Shown: positions 35,811-47,728, counted from the first letter of the stretch. The stretch is 64,000 nt of DNA from Calliopum simillimum (GCA_951812925.1 OX638370.1:82690004-82754003); one strand, 5' to 3'. Notes: generated by a model from the sequence alone, not told the origin. A program made the numbers and translations.

Positions 35811-37729
35811 TTACCAGAATCGCCCAATGGTCAAAATTCGACCGAAAATTTGTTAAATAATTTTGGTAATTTTTGTACACTTTAGTGCTTTTTTTGCTAT
35901 TTGGTACAAAATAAAATAGCTAACTAAACATCATACCTGTTACAATGACAATTATAAAACGTAAACAAAACAAAAAATATGAAGTTTGTGCTTTTTCCTC
36001 CTTTCAGTCCTGTGTGACATCGTATTTTGTTGTTAATATTGAAAGATTTGTATTAAATTTTACCTGGTTTCAAAGCAAAATACTAAAACTAACTTTGTGC
36101 ACATCTACATACAAATATTTTCCTTTCTAATGGTGTACAATTCAAAGTCGTACTCCATTTCTAACATAGTAAAAAAAGTAGGACAAATTTTTGTCTTGGG
36201 TTTTACTATATAGATTTACTTATTATTTTAAACATTTCATGTCTCCTTTTTTCTGGGTCGAAAATTGTGTGATATCTGTTTGAAAACATTTTGTGAATTT
36301 TTTTGGCCTTTTAAAACTGGGCTTGAAAGTTGAAAGCACCATGGACGTATGGTAATGATAATGATAATTTTTAAAATGTATCATGTTTATATTTGTATAC
36401 TCATTCATTCCTCTAGACAAAAATAAATTATCGACGATAAATAAAAAATAAAATTAATAAATATAAATACTATCAAAGGGAGCAGAAATTGGCATTAATA
36501 AAAGATTTCACTTGCATCACGTCGTGCATATAACTTAATGCCAGGATTTACTTGAACTGCACTAAATGATAAATGGCTTCATTAAATGAAAAGCAGCGAG
36601 CAAAAAATTGCCAATGACAGTCAACGGATTTGCGCACGTCCTTAATATGACGCATAGCTGGACATTGGCTTTTAACTGATTATAAAAAAAATAAGAAAAA
36701 AAAATAATTAAAAAATAATAAAGAATTCAATAATGCAATGAGCCACCCAGCGAGGCCAAGCCAACCAGCATGCAAACAACAGGATATGCGCATGATGGCA
36801 TGCGTCAGATGCCATTGCTGGCAGTGTCTGTGTGTGTGTGGTGTCACACTGTTTTCATTTATTGTGGTTGTGGTGGTATTTTAAATAATTTAACATGTGT
36901 TTGTTTTTAATAAATTGACATGACATTTTTGTTGTATGTGAAATATGGCAACAACAAAAATGCATTAATTTTTAATGCAATAAATGTACCCTGGAATGAC
37001 ATTAAATTTGTATACAAAAAAAAAAAACTTTTAAACTCAATTTCTGCAAAGTTTATTCAACTTTTTAAATTCATATCAGCAGCAGAAGTTACAGCAAAAG
37101 TCAGAAATTAGTTATCAAAATTCTGAAAAATATTTTTTTGCGGGTTAAGAGGTTCGTTCTTGTGTTGTGTTCGCACAGCCCGCATAAATTTCCACTTGAA
37201 TTTTTTGGCAAGTTTGTCGTTTTTTCTTTTTGTACAAAGTTTAGTAAACTTTTAGTAGAAATTCAAATTTCTAGACAGCAGACACCAAAATTATTGTGGT
37301 TGGAGATAAAAAGTTACATACGCTACGTTGAAGAAACTTTTGTTCAGTCAAGTTGATCTGAATAATTTTTTGATGAACTTTTTTCTTTGAGAAAAGTTTA
37401 TGACAAAATAATGTCCAAGTAAATATATGCATATCAAATGATAACAAAAAGTCTCATACAGATAATATGAATCACGTCAAAAAAAAATTATAAGTAGCTG
37501 AATTTTTTCTTGGGGACTTTTTAATGTTTTATTTTCTTTTAAGATGAAACAATATTTGAAAAGTGATATGAATGGGATCAGAAAACCTTAATTTGATAAA
37601 GTACAAAAAAGAGTCATGAGCGCTTAACTTTCAATCAACAACCTCTAAAATATTATTTTAAATATTGTTGTGAAATTTAGTCTTTAAGCCTTTGTCGTTA
37701 CTTTTTCTAAAGAGTTCAGTCACTGGATA
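35811..37729. other. Intergenic, nothing recognised
   Basis: AT-rich with GTGTGTGTG (36830) and ATAATGATAATGATAA runs. No gene or transposon recognised. Confidence 0.4.
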
Positions 37730-38575
37730 GTTTTTTTTTTAATACTTCATTTATTTATTGAACCTTCTCTTCTTAGGAGACTAACAATAAGTTTAAAAAT
37801 CTTAATCCTAAATAACATTATTATACATTATTATGTCTAATATATAATTTCATATTAATTGTGTCTCCAGAGTTTATAGGGACTTGTACATCCTATGAGT
37901 TCAAAAAGCATACAAATTTGCGTCAGTAGTTCCGGCTGCATATGTAGCAGGAACAACCACAAGATAGAGAGTATGCGCCAGTGGCTACATATACCAGTTT
38001 CAAGTCCCACCGTAAGGAATGCGCCAGTTACCGGCTGCATAGAAAGAGTGTGTGCCAGATACCGGCTGCATATACAATTTTAGAACCCAGCCACCTTAAC
38101 ATGACTCATTGTTAACAATATTTATAGCAGGGCGATTCTTTCTTTTTAGTCTGGAGGAATTTTCTAAAATCTTCAAACTCCGTGCCAATGGATTAGGATG
38201 ATACATCAATCTTTCAGCATAATTTTGCTTGTATTTGTTGATTTCGTCTTTAACCAAGGGGATGCATAGGTCCCGATGTATGTGTTCGTTCCGTATATGC
38301 CATGGAGCACCCGTAATGGTTCTTAAAATTTTGGATTGCGTCCGTTGTAATAGTTCAATGTTCGAGGAGCTGGCGTTACCCCATAACTTCATACCATATA
38401 ACCAAAATGGCTTAATGATAGATTTATATAAAAGGATTTTATATTCAAGTTTCAGATGGGACCCACTATTTATGAGCCAATGCAGACTGGAGGCTTTTAG
38501 TTTAACATGCGTTTTTTTGGCTTCAATATGCTTTCGCCACTGGATTGTGATATAATTAAAATAATTCAACCTCTT
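37730..38575 (-). pseudogene. Jockey-clade retrotransposon, RT C-terminus and 3' UTR
   Basis: An uninterrupted minus-strand frame (38569-38096, 157 codons) covers the end of a jockey-type RT polyprotein: HWLINSGSHLKLEYKILLYK, then KPFWLYGMKLWGNAS, then LLQRTQSKILRTITGAPW, then HIHRDLCIPLVKDEI. Catalytic motifs lie upstream and are missing. The 3' untranslated region has tandem CCGGCTGCATA units and a poly(A) tail (poly(T) at 37731-37740). The second copy is 17543-18080. The intact coding end and close match between copies suggest fairly recent activity. Confidence 0.85.
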
Positions 38576-39540
38576 TGAAAAGTCTTTGTCTTTGAAAAGT
38601 GTTTACGGTAACATTTATTATCTATTTTCCATAGATTCTGAAATACCTATGGTAAAGGCATTAGACAGTAAAGGCATTTTTGCGCTGTGCACAACTTAAA
38701 TACTTCAAAATAAAATTTTAAGTTTTTCTCGTTCAAGATGTCCTCCTTTCCTTTTTGCAGTAACATACATTTATTTAGCTCGTAAAGAAAATAGATTTTT
38801 ATTCCATGGTAAAGTCATACTTCTTTGTATAGTTAAAATTTAAAAATTTTTTTATGTTAAAGACTAAAATAAAAAATTTTAGTTACCTATGTCAGATTTA
38901 GAAATCGTTAGAAAATAATAGTAAAATTATTTGGGTTCAAAATAAGTAGGACGAAAAAATACGATTTTTTTTTTTTTTTTGTGAAATCGCCTATATAAAG
39001 TAATCATTCCGATCACTTCTAAGTAATAAAATTAGTTATAGTTGAACACCAATACCCTCACCCCCTATGTGAAAAACGTGACGTGGTAACCTAATCCCTC
39101 CGTCAAAACCATACTTTTTCCTAATAAGAGCACACTTTAGTTGGCATATGCTCACACGATGATGCAAAAATACTCATCTTCACGTGTAATGCCAGCAAGT
39201 CTATAGGAGAACACAAAAGTAAACCAAAGAAATTATCTTGAAAATAAGCAAAACATTACAATAACATAAAAAACTCGACATATGTATCTGACAAAGCATG
39301 ACTCGAATTTGAAACTTTTATACTCAAATTAAAATACCTTTTAAAATCCATCAATGGGTTCCGAACTTATACCGGTTTACATTAAAGCAATGTCCCATTC
39401 TTTCGATGGCTATATCTCCGTTTGTTTGTGAATATCAAAAACTGGAACTAAGAAAAGTTGTTCAGAATAGTCCCAAGAATCTTAAATTTTCCGGTGTTCT
39501 TTCGCTTTGCGCGCACCCTGTATACTACTTAATGTTCCAA
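38576..39540. other. Intergenic, nothing recognised
   Basis: AT-rich with a 15-base T run (38966-38980). No supported feature. Confidence 0.4.
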
Positions 39541-39544
39541 TAAA

Positions 39545-39712
39545 TTTCTTTTAAGGCTTTACCTTGAGCTTTATCTAAGAAATGGTCAAGAAAAATAATG
39601 AAGGAAATGGGTGAGAATAAGCATCCCTGTCATGGGAAGTATGACTTTGTAACAGAAGTCAAAGCAACCCGTTCTGCCGCATACTCTATTCGAAATCCTT
39701 ATATTCAGCATA
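39545..39712 (-). pseudogene. Short RTE-like reverse transcriptase fragment
   Basis: The minus strand reads VTKSYFP, a stop, then QGCLFSPISFIIFLDHFLDK. This matches the RQGCLLSP..F.I...DILDKAL block of the RTE element next door (40681-40560). It is a separate, older copy of that RT segment and is only about 55 codons long. Confidence 0.6.
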
Positions 39713-39721
39713 CATAAGGAT

Positions 39722-41037
39722 GTATGTATTCTCCTTTAACTCCTAGGAGGAGCATAGGGCCAATATGAAATCTCTCCATTTGTCACGATCCCTTGCGATG
39801 ACTTTTATCTATTGCCACGACTCTCCCGATTCTTGGATTTCCTTTTCCAGCGACCTATTCCAGTTGGTTTTGGGTCTACCACGTGCTCTACTGCCTTGTG
39901 GATTCCACTCAAGAGTGTGGCGACAAACTTCGCTGTGTGGTTTCCGGAGAGTGTGACCAATCCATCCCCATTTGCGCAGCTTGACCTCGATTGCTATAGC
40001 CCTCTGATTGCATTTTTGATGTAGCTCGGCATTTGATATAGTGCGAGGCCACCAAACCTTTAGTATTCGCCTTAAGCATTTGTTGACGAATACTTGCAGC
40101 TTGTTCGTTAGTTGTTCAGTAACAAGCCACGTTTCGCACTCATATAACAAAACCGATTTCACACTCGAATCAAAAATGCGCACTCTCGTTTTGGTGGATA
40201 TATCGGAAGAAGACCATATTTTGTTCGGTTGAGCAACGCGCCTTTTGCTTTTGCTATTCTTGAGTTGATATCCTCTTTTGCTCCACTATCCATGGAGATA
40301 ATGCTGCCTAAATACGTGAAGCTATCGACGTTTCCGATGTCATCACTGCCAGCTCTAAACGTGATGTCATTGGTTGCGTTTAGCTTCATGCTTTTAGTCT
40401 TGGATACGTTGATTTTTAGGCCAGCCTTTTGTGATTCCAAGACAAGGTCTTCAATTTTGCTTTGCATATCTGAATGTTTGGACGATAAGAGGCAGATGTC
40501 GTCAGCGTAGTCGAGATCTTCAAGATGTTCGGTTAAATTCCATTGAATACCCCTTTTGGCCTTATTAAGAGCTTTATCTAGGATATCATAAAGAACGATA
40601 TGGAAGAGTGATGGTGATAGTAAACATCCCTGCCGTACGCCTGAATTAGTCGTGAATGTCGGTGACAACATCCCATTGTGTAACACACTGCATTTAAAGC
40701 CTTCATCTTGTGCACGTACTGAGTTTATGGCCTTTGCGGCACTACCTCTTCGTTGCAGTGAAACCCATATGTTTTCTCGGGAGGCACAGTCGAAGGCAGT
40801 GCTATAGTCTACGAAGACAAGTTGAAGTGCAGCACGCCACTCGCATGATTGTTCGACAATTATTCTGAGGGTGTTGATTTGATCCACGTATGATCGGTTT
40901 TGCCGGGGTCCTGTTTGCTGCTTTCGAATGGCCGAATCAAGTTTTTCGTTTACCTTGTTCAGAAGCACTTTCGTCAATACTTTTGATGGTACTGAGAGCA
41001 AGGTAATGCCTCTATAGTTTCGGCACTCGGATACCAA
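39722..41037 (-). pseudogene. RTE-clade retrotransposon, frameshifted
   Basis: The main frame (41037-40159) opens within the RT with RNYRGITLLSVPSKVL, then LVFVDYSTAFDCASR (motif A), GVRQGCLLSPSLF (motif B), LDYADDICLLS (catalytic YADD) and SFTYLGSIISMDSG. Near 40218 a one-base loss in an A run shifts the frame. Homology resumes in another frame (40183-39809) with VKSVLLYECETWLVT, KCLRRI, WIGHTLRKP and LEWNPQGSRARGRPK, the C-terminal signature of RTE (SR2-like) elements. The 3' untranslated end has CCCTATGCTCCTCC followed by ATACATACATCC. The endonuclease is missing, so it is 5'-truncated. Confidence 0.85.
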
Positions 41038-41089
41038 TCAGATAAAAAAATCCCTCAAATATATTAACATTATATTCAGGGCCGGCCCT

Positions 41090-41330
41090 GACCTACCATC
41101 ACCCTGTTATTGAAGGGGGTGGAACCACAATCCATGATAAATCGACATCGGTGATTAGTCCCAGGCTGATCAGAGTCATACTAACAGTAGCGTATTGCTA
41201 CAAAGTCTGACCAGAGATTATTCTAGAGCCACGGGAGTCAGTAGCCCTTTAGAGCATCCGGTTAGCTGGATATTCCAACTGACTATTGGGACGGCTCTTC
41301 GGGGAGTTTCGTGGTGGCTGTGGTTTGGAC
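41090..41330. repeat. GC-richer dispersed repeat, copy 2
   Basis: Matches 5325-5470: ACAATCCATGATAAATC, CTGACCAGAGATTATTCTA, CCACGGGAGTCAGTAGCCCT and GGATATTCCAACTGACTAT. CCTACCATCACCC at 41093 also matches 4810. The middle of copy 1 is absent here. It lies directly upstream of the RTE fragment's 5' break, so the RTE may have inserted next to it. Sequence after 41330 may continue the same repeat, but copy 1 does not extend that far. Confidence 0.6.
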
Positions 41331-41479
41331 CTAAATCGCAGGAAGAGTTTGAATACTCGATGTGGAGTTGCATTCTTAACCGGGTGCCATCACCCAAAGA
41401 ATGGCAGATAGTCCTCATTTCTCTACCATTGGAAGGAAGAAAGAATTGTGTCTGATCGCATGATTCTAAAAATAGAAAC

Positions 41480-44095
41480 TAACTATCGGCTTTATGCTAA
41501 TGGAAGGTTGCGCCATCCGTCGTACATGGACCGTGTGTTTTGAACACCGTGGGATTAAGCCATCATGGCAGACTTCTGCTTTCACTAATGTTACCTTTTT
41601 TGACAGTTTGGCAAGTATTTCAGTACTTTGTGGTACGTAGTCTTTCAAGTGTCTCTCTTTCCATATTCGAGAGAGTTTTTGTTAAGTTTGTGGCTGATTT
41701 CAATGGTCAGTGTTGTGTTTCTATAAAGCATGAATTGCTTGGTGAACAGCGGTTGTACTTTTGAGTCTTTTAGCAAAGAACGGCTGGGGCTTCTAGTTAA
41801 TGAAGTATTTATTGTTCAGGGTTTCATAAAAATGGTTTTTCCTTTTTTTCGTTCATCTTCAGTGCACATGAGAAGATTCCATAATTTGGCATTAATTGGC
41901 TTATTATGTTGCACTTGCTGCCTACAAACTTGTTATTGAGATATTAAAGTTGGCTGCTTTACTTGAGGAAACTAAATGTAAAGCAATATTCTATCCGAAT
42001 AAAATAATGAGTTCTTAAAACAGTCGAATAGCTTCAAACTTAAATAATTAGATGAAAGATCTTTGAAGAGATTGCAACTTTATGGTGCATACAATTTATA
42101 TAATGAATTGTATTAAAACTACTAATTAAGCCAAAGTTCTGCAATATGCAATATCCAATTTATATCAACTATCTGACGAAGTCCAACGTCATCTTGAGAA
42201 CCAAAATCAATGAGAATGAAGTCATTTCAATTAGCAAATGGAAATGCTGCGTTACCATGTTACGTTGTTACTAATTAATAACTCAGGTTAGTCAAAGTCT
42301 GAAATTCAGCAATTGAGCAGAAATATTCTCAACTAAATACAACTAACAAGTAACTGTAGCTACACATAAGCAGATACACCAACAACAAATTTATTGTATT
42401 TACGTAATTAGGCTGATTACATACCAACAACAGCAGCAGCAGCGTTAAGAGGTTACGTGCCAGTAACGCATTAAAGTATGCAACGGCAAATGGCAACGAT
42501 GATGGATGTTGAAGCGCAACCTTTAACTCATTTAGTTTGGAATGGCATAGCATGGCATGGCATGGCGTAGCATGACAACTAAGGTGGGCGCCATCGATGA
42601 AGGATGATGTGTTGTGTTGTATGTGGATTATACAATTTTTATTTTTTTTATTGTTGTATTGTGAGAGGGTAACAGCACACACACATATAGACATACCAGA
42701 GGGCAATAACATGAGTTTGCAATTGCAATTACTTTGGAAAGCAAAGGTTGGAGCCAGCAGCAGCAACATCACACAAGCATGGCAAAAGCAATTAAAAACT
42801 ATGATGCAGCACGCCAGCTATTGCTGCAGAAAACTGTTCAAAACTGTTGGGGAAAAACTAATATTTACAGATAAGATCTAATTAAAATAAATAATGATGA
42901 GAAGATTGCAATTGGATGCAACTGCGAAGTAATTTGATATGAGAAAATTTACAGCTTTTAATGTTGCTCTTTTGGCCAGACCGGTCCGGGAGAGGAAGAG
43001 AGAAAATTTAATCATTTATCTCAAAAAATTCCATTAATATCAAATTAAGTAAATCAACACTTTTAACCTGAGAAGTTCATATGCCAAGGATCACAAAAAT
43101 ATTCGGGCGCAATCAAAGAAAAAAAATAGGACCGTAACAAACCGAAGAAAGCAGCTAGCGTGAAATTCGTTTATCAGAGAAGCGCACAAATCAACAAAAT
43201 TACCTTCGACAAATACGCCCATTGACATGACGAATGACTGAGTGTCCTGCCAACGCATGCCCATACCACCCTGTCCACGAACACACATTTACCGGGTCAG
43301 TAATGCTCACTGTGGTTTTTGCCAAAAGAAAAAAAATGCTAGCAGGCCTTTAATGTGTTTTTTTTTTCTCATTTTTTTTATTCGCCACAACTTTATCTTG
43401 GCTTAAACGTATTTTATGCTTTGCTGACGCGGCGTATTGACAAAAGCTTCCTTCTTGACGTTGGTTGTTGGCGGGATTTTTTATTTTTTTTTTTATTTTT
43501 TTTTTTTCACTTTTATGTCAACTCATTGTCTTCACCAGCAAGCAACTGATGATGTTGATTTTACTGGTGTGATAACTTTTGCTCTTGTTGTTGCTGCTAT
43601 TGCTATTGTTATTGTTGTTATTGTTGCCATGGGCGTCATTGACCTTAAACCCAAGCAACCTCAAGTTACTCCTAAATCAGTTAAAGGCTATAAATTGTTA
43701 TAAGATTACTTTAAATGCCACATAATGCCAACGTAATGAATGACTTACGACACGACGAGTGCTCGAAATGACGTAGGCAGTAGTGTTAAGCTTTTGAGCG
43801 AAGAACTTAATGTGTAATTAAAGCTTAGCACAGTGAGAGATTACGTTTGAAAGCACAAAAAGAGAGATTTCTTTACTATACCCTTAAAATATGCAATGCT
43901 ATAGTTTTTCCGCTTCAAGTTGAGCATTTTTTAAATCAAATTAACTTTTTTTGCAAATCAAATTTGACTTTTTAAAAATCAAACCGTTTTACAAACCAAA
44001 TTAAATCTTGCACAATGGGTTTAATTTCTAAATTAAATGAAGTTTGTAACGCTGTTAAGTAACACAGTGCTATAAACTCCAAAAAAACTGCATGT
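41480..44095. other. Intergenic with simple repeats
   Basis: Contains GGCATGGCATGGCGTAGCAT-type repeats (42543-42575), CAGCAGCAGCAG (42430-42442), and GTTGTTGCTGCTATTG runs (43585-43630). No gene recognised. Confidence 0.4.
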
Positions 44096-44099
44096 TGTA

Positions 44100-44422
44100 C
44101 CCCAGACAGACGGCAGCTGCAATGCACATTACAGACGCAATATTGTAAAACTTTTTATTGCATGATTTGAGGCATTTTTAAAATACATATTCCATAGACA
44201 TGGACTAAAAGAAAATTTCCCAAATCGATTTAGCTTTTCTGATTCTTAATGCACTATTAAGCTTGTTTTTGATGTTTTAGAATTTGTTGGACCCTGAATT
44301 GGGAAATTTTCTTTTAGTTAATGCCTATGAAATATGTATTTCAAAAATGCCTAAAATCATGCAATAAAAAAATTTACATTATTGCGTCCGTAATGTGCAT
44401 TAGAGCTGCAGTCTGTCTGGGG
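44100..44422. mobile_element. Inverted-repeat MITE, 323 bp
   Basis: Left end CCCCAGACAGACGGCAGCTG and right end AGCTGCAGTCTGTCTGGGG are inverted. Pairing continues inward through AATGCACATTAC and GACGCAAT.., ATTGCATGATTT, and GGAAATTTTCTTTTAGT against ACTAAAAGAAAATTTCCC. Both arms are about 120 bp with few mismatches. No open frame. The target duplication is not clear. ACAGACGGCAGC recurs at 45936, possibly a lone end of a relative. Confidence 0.75.
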
Positions 44423-44481
44423 CTTAAGCTTAATGGAATTATGTGAAGATATTTTAGAGGAAAGTGAAAATTTGCAAATAT

Positions 44482-44711
44482 TGGGCGACTTCCTAAACGT
44501 CCCTTGCTTTGTGTTGAAACAGCATTTTCGTAAAAAAAATGTCGCATAATTTTAGGAGCTTATTTTTTTACTGCATCATTTTTGCCTAACTACTACAAAA
44601 GTTGATGCTTTTTGTAAACTTTGCTCTTAAGTCAATTCCTAAAATTATGCGACATTTTTTTACGAAAATGCTGTTTCAACACAAAGCAAGGGACGTTTAG
44701 GAAGTCGCCCA
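44482..44711. mobile_element. Inverted-repeat MITE, 230 bp, near-identical arms
   Basis: Starts TGGGCGACTTCCTAAACG and ends CGTTTAGGAAGTCGCCCA. Arms of about 75 bp match throughout except for one A in an A run. The loop of about 80 bp is T-rich. No coding capacity and no obvious target duplication. Confidence 0.8.
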
Positions 44712-45119
44712 TTTTTTCATTTAATTTTTTTCAGTTCATTATTTTTTTTTTAACATGCTATATATTTTAATTTATTCATAAATTACGTTCAACTCCAATC
44801 AAAACTAACCATCATTTATTGAAATCAGTTGAAAATTGTGGATGTGGCGAATTTCTTATACTTCTTACCTTGTTTGAAATTATAATTTTTAAACATTAGA
44901 AATGTTTGCCGATGTCTTCCATTTAAAATATTTATAGTAGGAATGATTCAAAGAAAACGATTTTTGATTATATTTTTCAGAAAGACTAAGCCCATTGAAT
45001 GACACTTTTTCCTAAAAAAATTGGTTTCAATAGGTTCATGTGTTCCACAAAGATATTTCACGGAAAGTTTTACTAAGAATCACATTAATTTGTTTTATTT
45101 GAATCAGCCCCACTACTTA

Positions 45120-45860
45120 CGTAGGCTGCTATATATATATATTTCTGGCCTAGGCAACACTAATGTCAATATCTAAAAATAATAATAAATAAATTTTGAC
45201 ATTTTTTAGCATAAACGTACTCACAACGTTTTGATGTGTAAGTGATATTTGTTTTGTTTACCGTGAGTTAAGAAAATCAATTTTTCCATTGATAATTTAA
45301 GCGATTGATAAATTATGGGGTATCCAACGAGAACAAACCTTTTTTACGGCCAGGTGCTCATGCAATATCGAATGTATGCTGGTGATAGAAATGCCCAAGG
45401 ATGCCACTATTTCACGGTATGTCACATGACGATCTTGCATTATCAGTTCACGCACGGTATCAATGTTTTCTGACACAACGGCCGTTTTTGGACGACCTTC
45501 ACGGAATTCGTCTTTGAGCGAGCGTCGGCCACGATTGAATTGATTAAACCAGTTTTTCACAGTGCTATAGGATGGTGCTTCATCGCCATACAAAAATTTA
45601 AGTTCATCGATGCACTGTTGTCGTGATAATCCACGTCGAAAGTTGTGAAAAATTATCGCACGAAAATGTTCACGAGTTAATTCCATTTTTTTGCCAAATT
45701 GATTTTTTCAAGTCACTGTAAACAACACAAATGATGGTCGTACGTCAAAACGTTCTGAGTACGTTTAGGCTAAAATATGTCAAACTTTATTATGGTGTTG
45801 CCAGATTTTAGCTATTGACATTAGTTTTGCCTAGGCCAAAAATACATATAGCAGCCTACG
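45120..45860 (-). mobile_element. Internally deleted mariner with both ends and TA sites
   Basis: Flanked by TA on both sides (45118-45119 and 45861-45862). The inverted ends CGTAGGCTGCTATATATA and ATATAGCAGCCTACG continue into GGCCTAGGCAA.ACTAATGTC. It is 741 bp, compared with about 1.3 kb for an intact mariner. It retains one end, the promoter-proximal region and the 5' third of the transposase gene. The catalytic part is gone. Because both ends are intact it could still be moved by a transposase supplied from elsewhere. Confidence 0.85.
45297..45686 (-). CDS. Truncated mariner transposase, DNA-binding part only
   Basis: A 129-codon frame starts MELTREHFRAIIFHNFRRG, where mariner transposases normally start. 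Residues 1-55 form the first helix-turn-helix region (LSRQQCIDELKFLYGDEAPS, VKNWFNQF). REGRPK near residue 64 is the AT-hook-like linker. Residues 70-115 hold the second helix-turn-helix (ASLGIS.TSIHSILHEHL). The frame ends at HNLSIA followed by a stop, exactly where full-length relatives continue into the catalytic domain, so the DDD triad is absent. If expressed, the product could bind mariner ends but not cut. Whether it is expressed is unknown. Confidence 0.75.
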   Translation of the reverse strand: MELTREHFRAIIFHNFRRGLSRQQCIDELKFLYGDEAPSYSTVKNWFNQFNRGRRSLKDEFREGRPKTAVVSENIDTVRELIMQDRHVTYREIVASLGISITSIHSILHEHLAVKKVCSRWIPHNLSIA

Positions 45861-46099
45861 TATCTTTGAAGAGAAAAGATAAGGTAAGCATTTTTAACAG
45901 TTAAAAATTATAATTTCGCACAATGTTATAGGAAAAACAGACGGCAGCGCTAATCCGCATCAGCAGTCTTAATCCAAATTTACTATTTAGCAAACTACTT
46001 CATTGGAGAAACCAGAAAAAGGCCAATTTTTTTTATTTTATTCATAGATTTGATCAAATTTCATTTGAAATTGAAATTTTACACAAAAATTACAAAAGG

Positions 46100-46180
46100 C
46101 TTCATAGCCGAATGTGGTAAAGACTTTGTTATATATTTCTGAGCAATGTGTTCCAGGTTCGAATCTCAAAGTGGATGAAC
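46100..46180 (+). repeat. tRNA-like fragment, plus strand
   Basis: TAGCCGAATGTGG (A-box-like) at 46106 is followed about 35 bases later by AGGTTCGAATCTC (B-box-like) at 46152 and then T-rich sequence. Secondary structure is poor. Probable tRNA-derived repeat rather than a gene. Confidence 0.4.
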
Positions 46181-46313
46181 ATTTTTTAATAAATTTTTTA
46201 TCATTTAATACCTCGGCTATATTGGACATATGTTTTATTTTGTGCTCCGAAGATTCTTCAGACAAATTGTGTACAAATTAATAGAAATTTAAAAATTGGA
46301 ATTGAAAATCACT

Positions 46314-46385
46314 GGATGGAGGATTTGAACCTGGACCTCTCCACACAACGCAAGTCACTTGACCGATACACTACCGTCAGTAATG
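46314..46385 (-). repeat. tRNA-like fragment, minus strand
   Basis: On the minus strand GGTAGTGTATCGGTCAAGTG resembles an A box and CCAGGTTCAAATCCTCC a B box, about 30 bases apart. It lies opposite in orientation to the one at 46100-46180. Acceptor-stem pairing is not convincing. Confidence 0.4.
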
Positions 46386-47174
46386 TTATGAGTATAATCG
46401 ATACACAATTGGACCACTATTGCATTTGGACCATTTTTGATACAACTGATACTTCAAGTGAATTTATTCTAGTTGTGGGTGTAGACTAAAGATTGGACTA
46501 TTGAGATAATTGAATCCATTGGTCTTACAGGGAATTAGTTTCGAATTGTAATAGATTAGAATAATTTGACAGAAACTAAACATCTGGCTGTCTCACTTTA
46601 TTAACACATATCGCCCCGGTACCCGATCCCGTTGAAAATTTTTTGTGAATTTAAGAACACATGCTAAGTTGGGCCTGATAAAGAAAAATCCTTTGGAATT
46701 TTATGAATATCTCAAACGGTTTTCGAGTTACGGTTTGGGTAGTTTTTTACCCCTTGGGCCAATACATGCACTCAATTTGGAACAAAACTGGTTTTTGTAA
46801 AGTTTTTGCAAGTTTTAAATGTTATTCTTTAATCAATGAAACCCACTCACCTGATAACCACTAAGTTCAATTAGCGCACATTCATATTCCATTGGCCAGT
46901 GACGACATTGGGTCATTAGTATAAAAAGTCCTTATTTCAAAGATAAAATTCTGATTTTAAAAAGAAGGAACTACACTAAACCGATACACTGTTTCAAACA
47001 CTATTTTATGTTCTATGGTTCCCATTTGGCATCATTAGAATCCATTCATGTTCCAGTGGTCCATTACCAAGTGACCAAGTGGCCATATTGTGTTCTTTGT
47101 ATGAAAAATCTTTATTTTCGAGGATAAAATTTTGGCTTTAGGAAAAAGAAACTACACTAAATTAATATATATTG

Positions 47175-47451
47175 AATGATTTTTTACAAATTAAAATGAT
47201 TTTAATTTTGCTTTTTAAGACTGCTATTTTTGAATATTCCATTAATACGAACTTGTACAGTCAAATTTGCAATGAACAACAACCGACGCTACAAATATTA
47301 ACTTGGAAATTGGTGACATATATATGCAAATATATATATGTGTATGTGGTAATAGCCGAAACATATGTCACCAATTTCCAAGTTAATATTTGTAGCGTCG
47401 GTTGTTGTTCATTGCAAATTTGACTGTACAAGTTCGTATTAATGGAATATT
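47175..47451. repeat. Insertion carrying a perfect 89-bp hairpin
   Basis: 47233-47321 and 47363-47451 are exact reverse complements over 89 bases, with a 41-base loop. The arms include CGACGCTACAAATATTAAC and begin with AATATTCCATTAATACG. The insertion is bounded by the 14-base direct repeat ATTAATATATATTG (47161-47174 and 47449-47462), and it interrupts a unit of the tandem array. No coding capacity. Arms this long and exact imply either very recent origin or a folding-related copying event. Confidence 0.85.
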
Positions 47452-47728
47452 AATATATATTGTTTTAAACACCGTTTTATATTCTATGAATCCCACTTGG
47501 TGTCATTGGAATCTATTTGTCTTTATTTGTCTTTCAGTGGTCCATGACCACGTGACCAAGTAGCTATATTACGTTCTTGGTGTGAAAGTCCTCATTTCAA
47601 AGGACAAAACTCTGGCGGTAGGAAAAAGAAACTAAACTGAACTAGAATGATACACTTATTGTCTTATAATCTATGGATTCCTTTTGGTTTCATTGGAATC
47701 CACTCATGTTTTAGTGGTCCGTGGCCAG

